A model generated the notes under the pieces. The model was not told the origin of the DNA. It saw nothing but the letters and a program-made list of their open reading frames with translations, and searched no databases. From Euborellia annulipes (Eukaryota; Arthropoda; Insecta; Dermaptera; Anisolabididae): a stretch of DNA of 64,000 nucleotides. Shown here piece after piece: positions 12,601 through 26,700 of this stretch (its first letter is position 1; each line of letters begins with the position of its first letter). Where the stretch lies: positions 32,976 to 96,975 of the forward strand of contig JAKCPI010027497.1 in assembly GCA_023213315.1 (NCBI GenBank), in the 5' to 3' direction. A program made the translations under genes and the position numbers.

Positions 12601-13080
12601 TTATCCCAAGATTTGAGAAAAATATTTTTTTTGGAAATTAAATTTTATTTTTAATATAAAATTTTAAAAATTAATACTTACAAATTTTATTTGTATAAAT
12701 ATTCTGTTAAATGACAGTGCCGTAACAAGGGTATGAAGCGCCTGTGGCAAGTGATTAACTTGCGCCCCCTCCCCCATAATCCAGTGTTTCATAACCTTTT
12801 TTTTGACCAAATTCCTCATTAATGATATATCTTTAATCTGTGATAATACCCTGCTCATTTGGTCCTTCAGATTCGTTCTCCTACTCCAGCCAGCGTAAAT
12901 GGTTAAAATTGTGGCCTTCATGCCAACATAAATAAAAAAAGTTATTTAAAAATTTGTCAAAATTCCCTAAACCTAGGGTTTCCAAAATTTATTTTCCACA
13001 AATCCTTTCTCTCGTTATAATGATAGATAAATGAAATTATAAGTTAGCATTAAAAATAAAAGGAAATTGATGATATGATT

Positions 13081-14412
13081 TTAAAAAAAAGTGCAGGAGG
13101 TGGATTTGAACTCGCGAAGTTTGGTTACGTGAAGATGAAAAAATATATTTTGGTGACTACTTTGCCAACTCAGCCACACTTTAATTAATTTTTTTCGGGA
13201 ATAATAAGCCATATAATAAATATGAAATAAAAGATGTATTTAAAAAATTTTAATATTCCACATATGATATATCATTTTTCATTACTTTTTATGCAGATTA
13301 ATAATTTAAAATCAGAATTTCAATATCATGCCTAGTTTTCAAATAATTCAATGGACAAACGTGAGATTGTTTATGCCTTGATGTAATTAAACCAAAAACT
13401 CTTTCTAACATATGATACATGTCATTAATTCTTGAATTCTCCCTGATTCCAGAGAACTAAACCCCTTTTAATTATATGATCTAATTTGGGAGTTATTAGC
13501 GATCAAAGTTAAGCTTATTTTCGACCTTAATGACATCACACACTCAATACTATATATTATCGAAAAAGCTTATTTAACATTGTCTGATCAAAACCAAATT
13601 TTTACCAGAGATTTATAATTAAAAAATGAGTTTTTTTCTAAAGTTTCATTGAGATTGGTAAAGAAATAATTAAAATATTGACTATTTTGTAAATTAAGTT
13701 TTAGAATTTGAGATCTCAAATAGTAAAGCCTAGAGACGGTTTATGACACCGCTCTCTCTTACGCATTCGGGATCCCGAATTCTAAAACTTAATTTACAAA
13801 ATAGTCAATATTTTAATTATTTCTTTACCAATCTCAATGAAACTTTAGAAAAAAACTCATTTTTTAATTATAAATCTCTGGTAAAAATTTGGTTTTGATC
13901 AGACAATGCTAAATAAGCTTTTTTGGATAATAGCTGGAATTGGGTGTCGATGTCATTAAGGTCGAAATTAAGCTTAAAACTTTGATCGTCAATAACTCCC
14001 AAATTAGATAATATAATTAAAAGGGGTTTAGTTCTCTGGAATCAGGGGGAATTCAAGAATTAATGACATGTATCATATGTTAGAAAGAGTTTTTGGTTTA
14101 ATTACATCAAGGCATAAACAATCTCACGTTTGTCCATTGAATTATTTGAAAACTAGGCATGATATTGAAATTCTGATTTTAAATTATTAATCTGCATAAA
14201 AAGTAATGAAAAATGATATATCATATGTGGAATATTAAAATTGTTTTAATACATCTTTTATTTCATATTTATTATATGGCTTATTATTCCCGAAAAAAAT
14301 TAATTAAAGTGTGGCTGAGTTGGCAAAGTAGTCACCAAAATATATTTTTTCATCTTCACGTAACCAAACTTCGCGAGTTCAAATCCATCTCCTGCACTTT
14401 TTTTTTTAAATT
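13081..14412. mobile_element. large inverted repeat (arms about 630 bp) with tRNA-like outer ends
   Basis: Bases 13081-13709 and 13777-14412 are reverse complements with few differences, around a spacer of about 67 bp. The outer end of each arm carries a tRNA-like sequence: GTGTGGCTGAGTTGGCAAAG (box A-like), a long variable region, then GCGAGTTCAAATCC (box B-like). No ORF of size is present. Flanking sequences near 12720 and 14604 resemble each other in inverted orientation (CAGTGCCGTAACAAGGG and its like), so the palindrome may lie within a larger element. Confidence 0.7.
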
Positions 14413-14636
14413 CTTAACTGTTTTTTATACCTCATCTGAGGGGGAGGGGGGCTGGCGTATTAGTTTTTTTTAAATTTTATATTCAAAATAAAATTTAAAT
14501 CCCAAAATAATAAAAACCTCGTGCAGCTCACAACTAGGTCGGTCCCCTTTGTTTTGCGCCCGTGACGGGCGCCTGTTTTGCCACGCCCTCGTTATGGCCC
14601 TGTTCATTGCGGATGCGAGATGTGCATATTGGGCCG

Positions 14637-15253
14637 GCGCCCTAAGTTATGGGTAGTCCACCTCCCGCGAAAGCGTGGAGTCCTGATTCGACTCCAGGGG
14701 GTGTAAGTTTGCCCAATCTTAAGCAAGCACAAACATATCTCGCAAATTGGCTATCTTAAAAAATATATTTTAGACAAAAAATCATTATTTCTTAAGATGA
14801 CTAGTTTTTTGATGTAGGACTTTGTGGCTGGAAGTATTTGTAAGGCGGAGTCAAAAAAAATTGCAAGACATATGCAGCCAATGCTGTGACATCCCGTCCT
14901 GTGGAAGGGACGTAAAGAAGGTTCCCTCTCAGTGATGCATTCTTCGAAAGGAGTAGGCTACCCGCCGGTGCTAAGGGAGTCCCTCCTCAAACCAGGACAT
15001 CCTCCATAGCATAGAAGAGGTTGGATATAAGGAGCCGGTTGGAACCAGAAATAAGGACTAGCTCGAGACGAAAGCAGGAGGAGGAGTTAGAGATAGAAAA
15101 TGATGTAACTTCACGGGGTGCCGGTAGATGGCTACGGCCAGAGGCCGGTTGGGTTTGAGGTGTGTGTCTTCGTGCACGAAAGCACCTCGGGTAAATAAAC
15201 GGGGATCCCGATAGGAATTTCAAATAAATAAATAAAAAAAAAAAAAAAAAAAA
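14637..15253 (+). repeat. poly(A)-ended retroposon with tRNA-like head
   Basis: Begins near GGCGCCCTAAGTTATGGGTA, has CTGATTCGACTCC resembling box B, continues through a GC-richer body (GACATCCCGTCCTGTGG, GGAGTCCCTCC, GGTGCCGGTAGATGGC) and ends AATAAATAAATAAA plus poly(A). It may be a long SINE or a LINE 3' end behind a tRNA-like head. Confidence 0.5.
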
Positions 15254-15295
15254 GAAATATGCAGCCTAAATTATTTCTTTTATTGTGCCGTTCCA

Positions 15296-15336
15296 GGCTA
15301 ACGTTTCGGCCACTGGTCTAGGCTATCTTCAGAGCC
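15296..15336 (-). ncRNA. hammerhead-type ribozyme motif, near-consensus
   Basis: Minus strand: stem I GGCT/AGCC, CTGAAGA, stem II GCC/GGC plus one A-C mismatch at its base, GAAA, minimal stem III AC/GT, and U at the cleavage position (GTT). All invariant core bases are present (C3 U4 G5 A6 G8 A9 G12 A13 A14). It fits a minimal type I hammerhead. It lies within a repeat following the poly(A) retroposon. Confidence 0.6.
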
Positions 15337-15726
15337 GGAGGCGAGATAAATGAAAATTATAAATTTCAGCGACACACATTCGCATGAACGGAGAGCTCAT
15401 AAGGACCAAGAAAGAGTTTTTAAAACTTTTTCAATTTTTTCTCGGAGGGGGCTATTGCCCACTATTCATCCAATTGTTTTGAAATTTTGCACACATAAAC
15501 TAGAGGTAAAGGTCAAGAACTGAAAAGCTTTTGGTAAACATCGGACCATTAGGGGGCGCTCTAGAGGGGTGGCCAATATTTTTTTCTTACATAACCTATA
15601 ATTTTTTTTACATATTAAAAATCGTCTCAGATAATCATTTTTAGTCTTAATAAAAACATTCATTAAAGTAATATTGATTAATTTACTAAGTGTTTGTACA
15701 TCTCTTTCATACATTTAAAAAAAATT

Positions 15727-16012
15727 ATTTCGGGCTAATCTTTACTATAGGACTCCAAGCCACCCAGGGGGGGCGCTGGCGTGGCTTCGAGGCCAGGTTA
15801 AGGTAATAATCTTTTTTTTTTTTTAAACAACTTGCAGGGGTCCCGACCTAATTGTTTCGGTCCTTCGGCCGCAGTTCGGTTTCCTTAGATTAAAAAAAAT
15901 ATAAAACAACTAGGGAATTCTCGGCTAATGTCAAAAGAGTGAAATAGTGAAGTGTAAGCCAGCGCCCCCTGAGTGGCTTGGAGTCCTATAGTAAAGATTA
16001 ACCTTATTTCGT
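15727..16012. mobile_element. short inverted-repeat element
   Basis: Terminal inverted repeats of about 45 bp (CTTTACTATAGGACTCC and its complement at about 15986-16002, continuing through GCCACCCAGGGGG-like sequence). The interior is noncoding. No target duplication was resolved. Confidence 0.5.
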
Positions 16013-17742
16013 AATAAAGAATTACAAAATTTTATATTTTTACTGTAAGATCAAGCATTATTTATGATGGGCGAGAGGTAGCAAAAAAATGCTATCTTTC
16101 TAACCAGAGTTGGTCAAATAATCAAGTATATACATTAGTCTAATTAAAATAAATACAAGTAGAAAATATAAAGTGCTTGTAATAAAGTGCTTGTATAGTC
16201 TATAAAAACAGTGTAAATGTATTTATAGACTCCATTTTTCCTGGGATTTATATTTTTGTTAAATTAAAATACTTTTATTTGATTCAAAATTATTTTATTT
16301 TTTATTTAACTATAAGTTTTACAATTGGTATTTTTTGTTATTCTTCATTTATTCTTTTTCAAGAGTGATTTTGTGTAGTGAAATATCAGATTTTTTAAAC
16401 ATATAATTGTGGGATTACGAATAAGAGATAGGAATGTCGATGACACAAGAAAATTAGAAAAAGTGAATGTTTTTCTTTTATCTAATGAATATGCAACATT
16501 TAAATAGTTTCACTTCAATATTATATTTTAAACAACAAATTTTTATTCATTAATTAAGTGAGAGTGCAAAACAAGCATTTTTAAAATATTAAGATATCAG
16601 TGGAAAAAACTTTTTAAGTGACAAAGAGTTTAAGCGAAATATTTATATTAAATCTAGATTAAATGAGAATAAAAATTTCATAACTAGAAAAAAAAAAACT
16701 ATCATTTTTTATACTACTAACAACACAAAAAAATATATTTTTATTAATATATATATATATATTTTTTTAAATGTATATATATTTATTTATCTATATTTAA
16801 ATACCTGACTCAGGACGTAACAAGTTGCCTTGGAATTAAGAGCACTTTTTTCTATTCAACTAGATTTAAAATTAAATTTAGAAAAAATAAAAGTTGAACC
16901 AAAACCGGAGGGACGATATATAAGAATTCAAAAACCAAACAAACCCCACCGGAAAAAGACCAGACGGACATATCAATTCAATTTAGAAATATTTTTTTTT
17001 GAAATGGTTAGTTAATAAAAAAAATTTGGGAGTGTTATGTATTAATGTTATTTACATAATTTGCATTCTTGTTTACTTTGGTACTTAAAATGATTGAAAA
17101 AAAAAAAAAAAAAATGTTATGTCACAGTTAAAAATCATATAGACTATATTTAAAATATTTCAGGAATGTAATGGCAAAAATAAAAAAAAAAAGAAAGAGG
17201 TAACTGTTATATCAAGAAAGGCCAATACATTCTTGAATAAGTGAAAGAGATTCTGCAATTTTTATGAAACATTTTTTGTTAAATTGAGCAGATATTATCG
17301 TCAAGGTCTGTGAAGATTGCACGCTCCATTTTAATATCAATAATAATAATAATAATAATAATATTCAAAGAAGTATAAATATATTAGTTGAAAAGAAGAA
17401 AACTTTTCAGTTGGAACTAAATATTGTTTCATTCTTCTAAATATAATTAGTAGCAGTTCAAAAAAATATCCTAATGACATTAATTCATAATCACAGCACG
17501 TTTATTGAAAATTTTTAATTATTATAAAAAAAAAATGAGATTCATAAATTTTACTTTCTGCAAAAGAAATAGTCATTTAAAAATATCTTGCTTTAAAGAA
17601 AATTTTTTTTTTTTTTTTTCAAATTAAATAGTTGCTTTTAAAATAAAAAGAAAAAATTTTGTTAAACAACAAATAACGGGATTTTTTGAAAATTTTTTTA
17701 AATGAGCAAAAAAATTCTTTTTGTTTTCATATTAAAGAAATT
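16013..17742. other. AT-rich intergenic stretch with simple repeats
   Basis: Contains (AT)n near 16748-16768 and (AAT)n near 17338-17362, and no gene I can support. TTTATT (minus-strand AATAAA) near 17502 is a candidate polyadenylation signal for the CD164 gene about 240 bp after its stop. Confidence 0.4.
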
Positions 17743-20700
17743 TTATAGAGTATGATAGTTGCGTTCAGTACGAGCTTTGTAGAATTTCCATGCCACAAAA
17801 CTAATAGCCAGAATGCCAAGGGAAAGAACGATGCCACCTGAAACAAGTAAAAAATTCGAGTTTAATTATGTGATTATGTTTCAATTGATTTAAAAAAAAA
17901 AAAAATGTAACTGAAATTTTCTCATTCCCTCTCCTCCTTTTAAACTTATCACAGTTTATATAATGATATTCAATAAGTCTTTTAGAAAAATAATGAGAAA
18001 TGTCATACAATATCAGCATGGGCGTAACTAGAGGATTTAGCTGGGGGAGGGGGGGGGGGGGGCATGGGACCAGCTACCCCCGGTGGGCCTGGAAAGTCCC
18101 ATATTTTCTCAATTTTTTTGGAACAAGGATCTTTCTGGGGGGGGGGGGGGGCACGAGCCTTCTGGGGAGAGCAGCCCCCCCCCCGGCATCCCCCTAGTTA
18201 CGCCCATGAATATCAGAGATTTCAGAGTTAATATCTGGTGTGACTGGACGCACAGCAGACAACTTTCTCTTACCCTTCGACTTGTGTCGACATATATTGA
18301 GTTTCCACCGATATATTAGAATTCAAGATATAAAATTTATAAACATGGGAAAATATTTATTTTGTTACATTGGCTATCATTTCTCCTATCTTTCCTGTGA
18401 AGTACAAGAGTAAATTGTGCTTCAAACAATTTCTAGGGCAAAATGAGAATATACATTTTAAAGAGAATCTAAAAAAATAATTATTGATTAATGAATTTTA
18501 ATCAAAATCGTTGGAGCGAATTTTGAGAAAATCTAAAAAAACTGAAAAATACATCAGTAAAGTACTAGTACTTTTTGGCTGGTTTTGATCAAAAGCTTTT
18601 ATTTTTTTCACGCCTCAGGTGTATAACTTAAATATAAAATTTGAACCTCCTAGCTCAATTCCTTCATGCTTTAAATTGAAGACACACACACACAGACAGA
18701 CAGACCATGTAGCAAAAACCAATTTTTTTTTAAATTGTTTCGAGCATAATTGTTAGAAAAATTTAGTAAATTTTTTTTCTTATATATTTTAAAACAAATT
18801 TTTCTCTGCCTTTCTCTCCTTTCATGGAACGATCATAAATTTTAAATCGCCATAGATTTAGATGTTTATATTTTATATTATTCGAATAAAGGTTTAATGT
18901 CACAATCAGTTATATCAAGTATATTTGGAACTCATTAAACTTAAGGTCCGTTAGTTTCAAGCGTTAGTTTGGAATATATTGAATATTTATAAGAAGGCCT
19001 GAACCACTTGTCTATTTATTTATTATTATTCCTTCAAGACATTTTGTCCATTTATAAGGAAGTTAGCAAAAACCCTTGTGCTTGTTTCAAATAAAATGCA
19101 CTGTTGCTATATGTTATCCGTCTTATAAATTTAATTTTTTACTGAATTTAAAAATAAGTATCTGTTTCTACGAATTATATATATGGATGTTGCATAACAA
19201 TATGTATAATCAATCCTGTTTAAGAAGTAAACATGTATTTTCCATTTTATCAATATTTTGTTCAAATAAAATGTTTGTAAATACGTTTATTAATTTAATC
19301 AGAGTACACTTTGTACTTTGATCGTAAAATTCTTCAGAAAAATATATTTAACACGGTGTAAATTGGTCTGCCCTCGCGCAGCTTCAGCAAATTTTGAAAA
19401 GTGATCCTCTAGATCAGTGTTTCCCAACCTTTTGAAGTCCACGGCACCCCAAAGGTGCGATGGGAATAACATTACACACTAAGGGCACCCTTCCTCACGA
19501 AATTTTTTTTCCTTTCCGTGAAAATCTTTTGATCTTTTTTTAGCAATGCTAAATTTTCTTCCGCACTCTGGAAAAATTTTGCCGCTTACATTAAAATCAT
19601 GTGGCCTCTTTATTTATTTATTTTTTTTTGTTTATCTAAATATCTAAAAATCTCACGGCACTCCTTAGCCATTCTCGCGCCACCCTTGGGTGCAGGGGCA
19701 CACCAGTTGGGAACCAATGCTCTAGATTGTTGTAGGCAAGGGCGGATACAGGGGGTAAAGGAATACCCCCCCCGAGATTCGAAAAAATACCTTTTTTCCC
19801 AAAAAAATTTATTTTTAATGTAAAATTTTTAAAATTAATACTTAAAAATTTGATGTGTATTTATATTCTGGCAAACAAGTACAGAATGTGCTTTTAAATT
19901 ACCGAAATTAAAAAAAAATAGTGTGCTGTGCGACGAGTCACACCAGATTACCCCCCCCGAGAAACACCTCTGGATCCGCCCTTGGTTGTAGGCAAGCAAA
20001 CGCCTTTTTGAGTATAATAATTTTGAGATAGTAGACATTTTACAGGTTCGTCAAAAATAAATTAAAATTTTCGAGTCAAACAAACCAACTATTTGATGAG
20101 CTTGAAACTGAAACATCGACAGAATTCGTTTGAGGTCCCTGAATAAAAAAGTGGTTTTCGCGACATGGTCTGTCTGTGTCTCTGTGAATGAACAAAATAT
20201 CTCAAGAACGAAAAGAGCTAGGAGGTTGAAATTTTATATTTAAATAAGGTATCCCCATGGGACGTGACACTAAGCTTTTGAACAAAATCGACCAAAGAGT
20301 ACTATACTAGTACTTTACAAATGTAATTTTTTTCGATTTTCTCAACGATTTTGATTAAAATTCAAAAATCAAATATTTTTTTAGATGCTCTTTAAAATGT
20401 ATATTCTCATTTTGCCATTAAAATCTTTTGAAGCACACTTTACTCTTCTACTTCGTAAGAAAGATAAGAGAAATGGTTGCCATGGTAACAAAATAAAAAT
20501 ATTTTTCCATACTTATAAATTTTACATTCTCTTAGGCTGAATGCACAACGAATAAGCAAAAAGTCGTCAAAAGTCTTATATGGCCTAAGTTGCCGAAAAG
20601 ACTGTATGAATGTGTGTGTGAGTGTGAGTGTGAATGAGAAAAAAGTGTGAATGTTTTAAAAAAAAAAAAAAAAGAATAAGCAAAAACGTTTTCGCCAAAA

Positions 20701-23700
20701 CATTTTGTTCGATAATGCATGAATCGAAACAAAAATCTGGTGTGATAAGCACCGAACACAGTGGCGTACCGGGGGGGGCGAGGGGGGCGGTCCGCCCCGG
20801 GCCCCGAGCCGAACACAGTGGGCCAGGAAACCAATTTAGGGCGCCAAAAGTCGAAAAAACGAAATGTACCAGAGAGACAAACTAGCTATGACCTGATGTA
20901 CTATGACCCTGAAGGCTTCTAGTACCGCAAATATCAACTCGCCCGAAGTACATCTAGTTGCTTTGAAGACGCGATAAAGTGGCGGTTATTGACAGCAATT
21001 TGCATTGTGAATTTGTATGTGTTTTTCAAGCGCGTGTTACGGTGACTTGTTCCAGTGTTTTGAAATTAATAAACATGGTGTCCTATTGAATTTTTCATCC
21101 TGAATACGAATCTGTGCTCGTCCATTGCTATAATTAAATTGGTAGTTTGAAAATTTGCAGTTGAAATAAGTACTTTTTGTCCCTTAGAACTGGCTATATG
21201 TAGTGCTACAAAAATGTCCCTCCATTTCCCGCCAAAACTTTTCAAATAAAAGTTGTTCCTTAAAGCCCGTACTATCACCTACATTTCGTACATTTTGCCC
21301 GTTTTTGCCCCAAATCCTTAAAATGTGATTTATACCACTAAATTAGTGATTACTATTGTGTAAATTCTAGTTCTTCCTGCGATCATGATTTTTATTGTTG
21401 AAATTCAGTTACATAACTTGCTAAATTAATAATTTGATTCCTTTTTGTATTTTGATTAAGAACCGACCGAATATTCGGTTTCGGTTACGGTTTCGGCCAG
21501 GGCGAAAAAAATTTAAAAAAAAGAAAAGTAAAATGTTAAAGTGAGGTGGATAGCTGATAGCTGATCTCGTAATAAGGAAGAAAGAAAAAGCGTTTGCAGC
21601 TAGGTTTATTTCGTTTAATAATCACTTCAAGCCGACGTTTCGGTCAGATATACGACCATCATCAGGGCTACAATCAATAACAGAAAGGGCGAGTGAGTTT
21701 ACAGTCAAAAGAAGAAAATTAGTTTTCTTACATCATATGCGCACAAATTAACAAATAATTATAATAAGATCAATGATAAAATTAAGAAACATAAGTTACA
21801 TACAAGGTATATAAATAAAATAAAAATATATAACAACCTGAAGCGTGTCAAAAAAATTCCTGAGAATGTCGAATGGCACAATTGAGTAAAATATTTTTTG
21901 CAATTTTATAAGGACCATCTCGGACTAATAAATGAACTCATCACTTTAAAAAAAGACACATTTCAATCACCCCACAAAATTCCAAAATGAATGATTTGCT
22001 CCCCTTCTTTGGTCACATTTTTTGCAAAAAGTGGCCAAAAATAGACTCAGCGCCTCAAAGAACATATATTTTGATACCCTACAAGAAATATTCCAAATTT
22101 TTGAAATCTGCCCCTCCCCCAGTACCCCATTTGGTTTTTTCGCAGAAATATTTGTAAAAAATAGACTCAGCGCGTCAAAAAACATATATTTTGATACCCA
22201 ACCCGAAAAATTCCAAAATTTTGAATTTTGCCCCCTCCCCCTGGTACCCCATTTGGTTTTTTCGCAAAAATAAGTTCAAAAATGGACTCAGCGGTTCAAA
22301 AAACCCCTATAAACCAAAAATCAGAATTTTGGCGCCCTAAATTTGTTTTCTGGCCCACTGTGCGACATAGGCCCCCATATATTTATTTAAAAAAAAATTT
22401 AATTAAAATTTCCCTTTGAAAGGCCCCGGGGCCCTCAGGGCTCAAGTAAAAACAAAATTTCATGAACATTTCTTTTTGAGAGGCCCCGTGGCCCTCAGGG
22501 TCAAGTAAAAATAGGAAAATTTAGATTAAAAAAAAAACAAAATTTAATGAAAATTTCTCTTTGAGAGGCCCCGGGGCCCTTGGGGTTCAAGGATATACGG
22601 TATTTTAAAAATATTTTTTGTGTATGGAGGAGAGGGATATTTAAAGATGACCACCAACCCCCCCAAAAAAAAAATTCAATATAAGGCCCCCTCTTCTAGT
22701 GCCGCCCCAGGCCCCCAACTGCCTCGGTACGCCTCTGACCGAACACAACTTTCGATTACCGAAGGTAAGCAAAAGTTGTGTGCTGTGCGACCCGTCACAG
22801 CAGATTTTTTTACGAAGAGCCGACGCAATCATGGAAAATATTTAGGGATTAAACTCCCCTCCCCGCCAGAGGAAAGAAAAAAATAGCCTTTAGGGGATTT
22901 ATTATCTATTTTATATTTTTAAATTTATCAACGGCTGAATGTGTATGAAATAAGGATGAATATAAACTCATCATATTATTGATTAACTGATATGGCCTAA
23001 ATTAAAATATATAATATGCAGACAAAATGATTTATCTTATCTACTAAGTGATATGAGGTTCCGAAGGGAAGGTCATCATGAGTCTAATCCTGGATTCCGT
23101 TTTGAATTGACATTTATAACTTTAAATTTAATGAAAAATTTGAAAATTTGAGCAAAGAAAAAAAGATCAAGCTTCCTGGTCCATAGTTCAATAGTTGAGT
23201 ACACGACCCCAAGCGCGTTACTGGGGCAACCGTCCCCACACTTAAAGACAGTGTAAAAATTATATAAAAATATTTTTTTTTTACCATTTTTGTTTTATTG
23301 TCACGGGTCTTGTCAATCAATTGAAATATATTGGAAAGGGTCTAAACAGTGGCGGATCCAGAGGTGTTTCTCGGGGGGGGGGGGGGGGAATCTGGAGTGA
23401 CTGGTGGCATAGCACACATTTTTTTCTTAATTTCCGTTATTTAAAGGAGCATTCTGTAGGTACTTGTTTGCCAGAATATAAATATAAATCAAATTTTTAA
23501 GTATTAATTTTTAAAATTTTACATTAAAAATACATTTTTTTTTCGGAAAAAAAAAGTATTTTTTCAAATCTCACGGGGGTAATTACCCCCTTTATCCTCC
23601 CCCTGTATCCACTCTTGGGTCTAAATGCTCTTAGTTGTCAAAAAAGGCATTAAACGAAAATAAAACAAAAAGACCAAATGAAAATATTTTTGTTCTACAG

Positions 23701-26700
23701 TAGATCAGGTATTAGAGAATTATTTACATTATCTATCTAGTGAAAAAAAATCATATCAGATATAGATCTAATTTATTTCTTTTTTAATACAGGATAAAAT
23801 TTAGTTATATAACAAACCTTTCACATATTAGTAAAATAAGGAAATTAACCAAGGACGTTTAATTTGATATTTAATTGGGAATTTTGGTATAATACATCAA
23901 ATAGAATAGCATTCAAAATTCGATCGCTACGTTTTGAATTCACAAATATAAAAAAAAGTAATTAATGAATTCAGGAGACGTATAAGTAAAATATATAAGG
24001 AATTATGTATTGGGAACATTGGCGTAGCCAGAAATTTTTGATGGGGGGGGGGAATCAAGAAATTTTTTTCAAAAATTTAAGATTATTTTAGGGTATTTAT
24101 AAATCATTTTGTGTTTTTTTTTTTTTTAGCTAGAGTAAATATTATCTTTTACTTTCTCTTACCCTATGTGAAATATAATTTGTATTAAATATCTAGTCAT
24201 GACTTGGGTCCCATGGGGGGTTTGAACCCCCAAACCCCCCCCTCGGCTACGCCTATGATTGGGAATATATAAGGAATTAGCTATAATAAAAATATAGTCC
24301 CAAAAAATTATAAAAGATATGAGTAGGATGGCAGCCAGGAAAGAAATCAGCCAAAAATTGATTGAATTTTCTGCCTTCCTACTCATATCTTCTAATAGTT
24401 CAGCCATCATCTCAATATTATTAAAAATTATAAATATCTTGTATTATTAAATTAATTTCCGATAACAGAGGTATTAATAGGGAGTGAGATGTTATTTTTT
24501 GAAGAGATTATTTTATCATAGACTTAAAAAAATGTTTGGCCTCATCAATAAAAACACTCACATGTTTGTTAAAAATTAAAAATGTTTAAAAATCACTTAA
24601 ATTAAGGAATTTGATCAAGATCTTATTTATTTAAAATATGATCTTATGTTAGGAGGCGAATAGTGAATCAATATGTAGTAGAAAATAATAAAAGGTCGAG
24701 CAGCTATGATAATTCTTTATTTGAGAACCCACAGCGACGTTTCGGTCGACTATGCGACCATCTTCATGGCTAGAGTTCAGTCAACAGAAAAACCTCTTAA
24801 GTTCTTTGACAGACATTTCATAAAATACATTACGATCTATCATATATAATGCATTCAGCGCCAAAGTCAATATGATGAGAGAGTAATATGATCTTAGTAG
24901 GTATCAGTGGCGTAGCGTGCTTATCTCGCTCCCGAGGCACAATATTTTTTTAGCGCCCCCCCCCCCCCCCCAATCGAAAACCATATTATCTTATACAGGG
25001 GCGTATATAGAAATTTTTTCGGGGGGTTCGAACTCTAAAATTTTCCTGCTTGCGGTAAATTTTTGCACTGCCGTTAAAATCATTTTACCTTTTTTTTATG
25101 AAGGCTAAATTTTGGGTAATTTTTTCCTCTTCCTGCAAAAAAATTTTATTTAATTTGTTTTTTCCCGTCACGCGAAAAATTTTTTTCTCGGACATTAAAA
25201 TTATTTTTTGTTTTGCGGATCATTTGGCGCCCCTTTGTGAGTAGCGCCCGGGGCATGATGATCCCCCTTGCCCCCCAACCCTCGCTACGCCACTGGTAGG
25301 TATTTAGCCCGACATGATTTATTCATAGTTTTCTTTAAGCTTTGTTTACAATCTTACAAAAAAAAAAAAATCTAAATAATTTAACAAGTAAATTTGGCTT
25401 TTTAATGATATGTCAATTTCTAACTTTGTAATTTTAAATGGATCATAAATTATTATGTATTATTTTTTTTTCTTTTTTTTTTTTTAATTAATTTATGAAT
25501 TTTAAACAACACTTAAATTATTTTTAGTTTCTCTTGAGGCATGTTTTTGTCTCCCAAATGTTAGCAAATTAAGAAATAAAAGTAAAAATTGCAGAGAGGG
25601 TAGCTAAGGCCTATTGCAACATTTTCAACAAAAAAATTTTGTTAAAAGTTGAAATTAACAATCAATAAAAGTAGATTTGATATGTGAATTTGTGGAGTCT
25701 CTTTCGACAACTGAGGTCATTTACCATGGTCATTATTATACCATGTAGTACATGAGATAGATTAACATGGGCAGCGATCCGCCCGATCCCGAGGAATTAG
25801 GCACAAGCCGCCATACCAAGTCGGACCCTATTAATGAACTTATTTTAAAAAGAAAAAGAAAAATTTTAAATTTAGAGATATAGCCCTAATATATTTAAAA
25901 GTAGTCTGATTATTGATTTGCCACTTGTTATATATATATATAAGCTTATATATAAATAATTAGTATAAAATGAACAGACAAAATTTCATATTTTATTTGG
26001 CCATTTATGCAAACTGTATAATAAAGACAGACAGAAACTGATTGCAATTTTAATAATAATGAGATTTTGTTTTCGACAAGATAATACCATTAAATTAATT
26101 AAGTGAATAATTATGTTCTCTATTTAAGTGCTTCTAGTTGCATCATTCAATAATTTAAAAAATAAAAGTTTTTATCTTATTTTATACGAGCTTTATTTTT
26201 GATTTTAAGGTCGGAAGTGACAAAATCAAAGAAATCTAATCTTATACAAGTTTATAAAAAAAATTGTATACATTTTTGATAAAAAGGTTTAAGGTTCGTC
26301 GTTGATTGTCACTGTATAGACACAGATCATTCATTGCAACCGTTTATACACACCTTACCACAAACCCATCCGACATCATGTCGTAGTCATCTATCTGTAC
26401 TCGGTGAAGTTACTTGAGGTTTGAGTAGTACTTTATGTCCTTTAAATATATTTATTTCTAGTAAAATCTAATTTTATTTCTCTTGAAGGGCTACTGCATA
26501 ATTTGAATAAAAATGATGGCTTACCAATGAAACTTGGACCGTCGAAACTTCTATTTTTTGAAGGTGGGGTTGTAGGTGCAACAGAAGGACGAGCAGATGA
26601 TGATGGCGATTCGGTTGTAGCTGGTACCGTGGTAGTGGGTGGAATAGTTGTATTAGTTGGTCCAGTTGTTGTCGTTGGAGTTTCCGTAGGTTTTACAGTA

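Larger units (their letters stand above)
20759..22737. mobile_element. long (2 kb) non-autonomous hAT-like element
   Basis: Ends CAGTGGCGTACCG and CGGTACGCCTCTG, flanked by ACCGAACA at 20751-20758 and 22738-22745. The inside contains a foldback fragment with an intact hammerhead motif and two blocks of tandem repeats, but no recognisable transposase. It is much longer than its relatives in the window (157-391 bp), mainly through insertions and tandem repeats. Confidence 0.75.
20095..22806 (+). repeat. R1 repeat split by a SINE and a 2-kb hAT-like element
   Basis: R1 sequence runs from about 20095, is interrupted at 20563-20673 (SINE) and at 20759-22737 (hAT-like element), and resumes with GAACACAACTTTCGATTACC to the hairpin end at about 22806. 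The order of insertion is therefore R1 first. Confidence 0.7.

Noticed and set aside
13090..13180. Functional tRNA-Leu or tRNA-Ser gene
   Set aside because: The long variable region is suggestive, but the copy is part of a transposon arm duplicated at 14310-14400 and the acceptor stem is poor.
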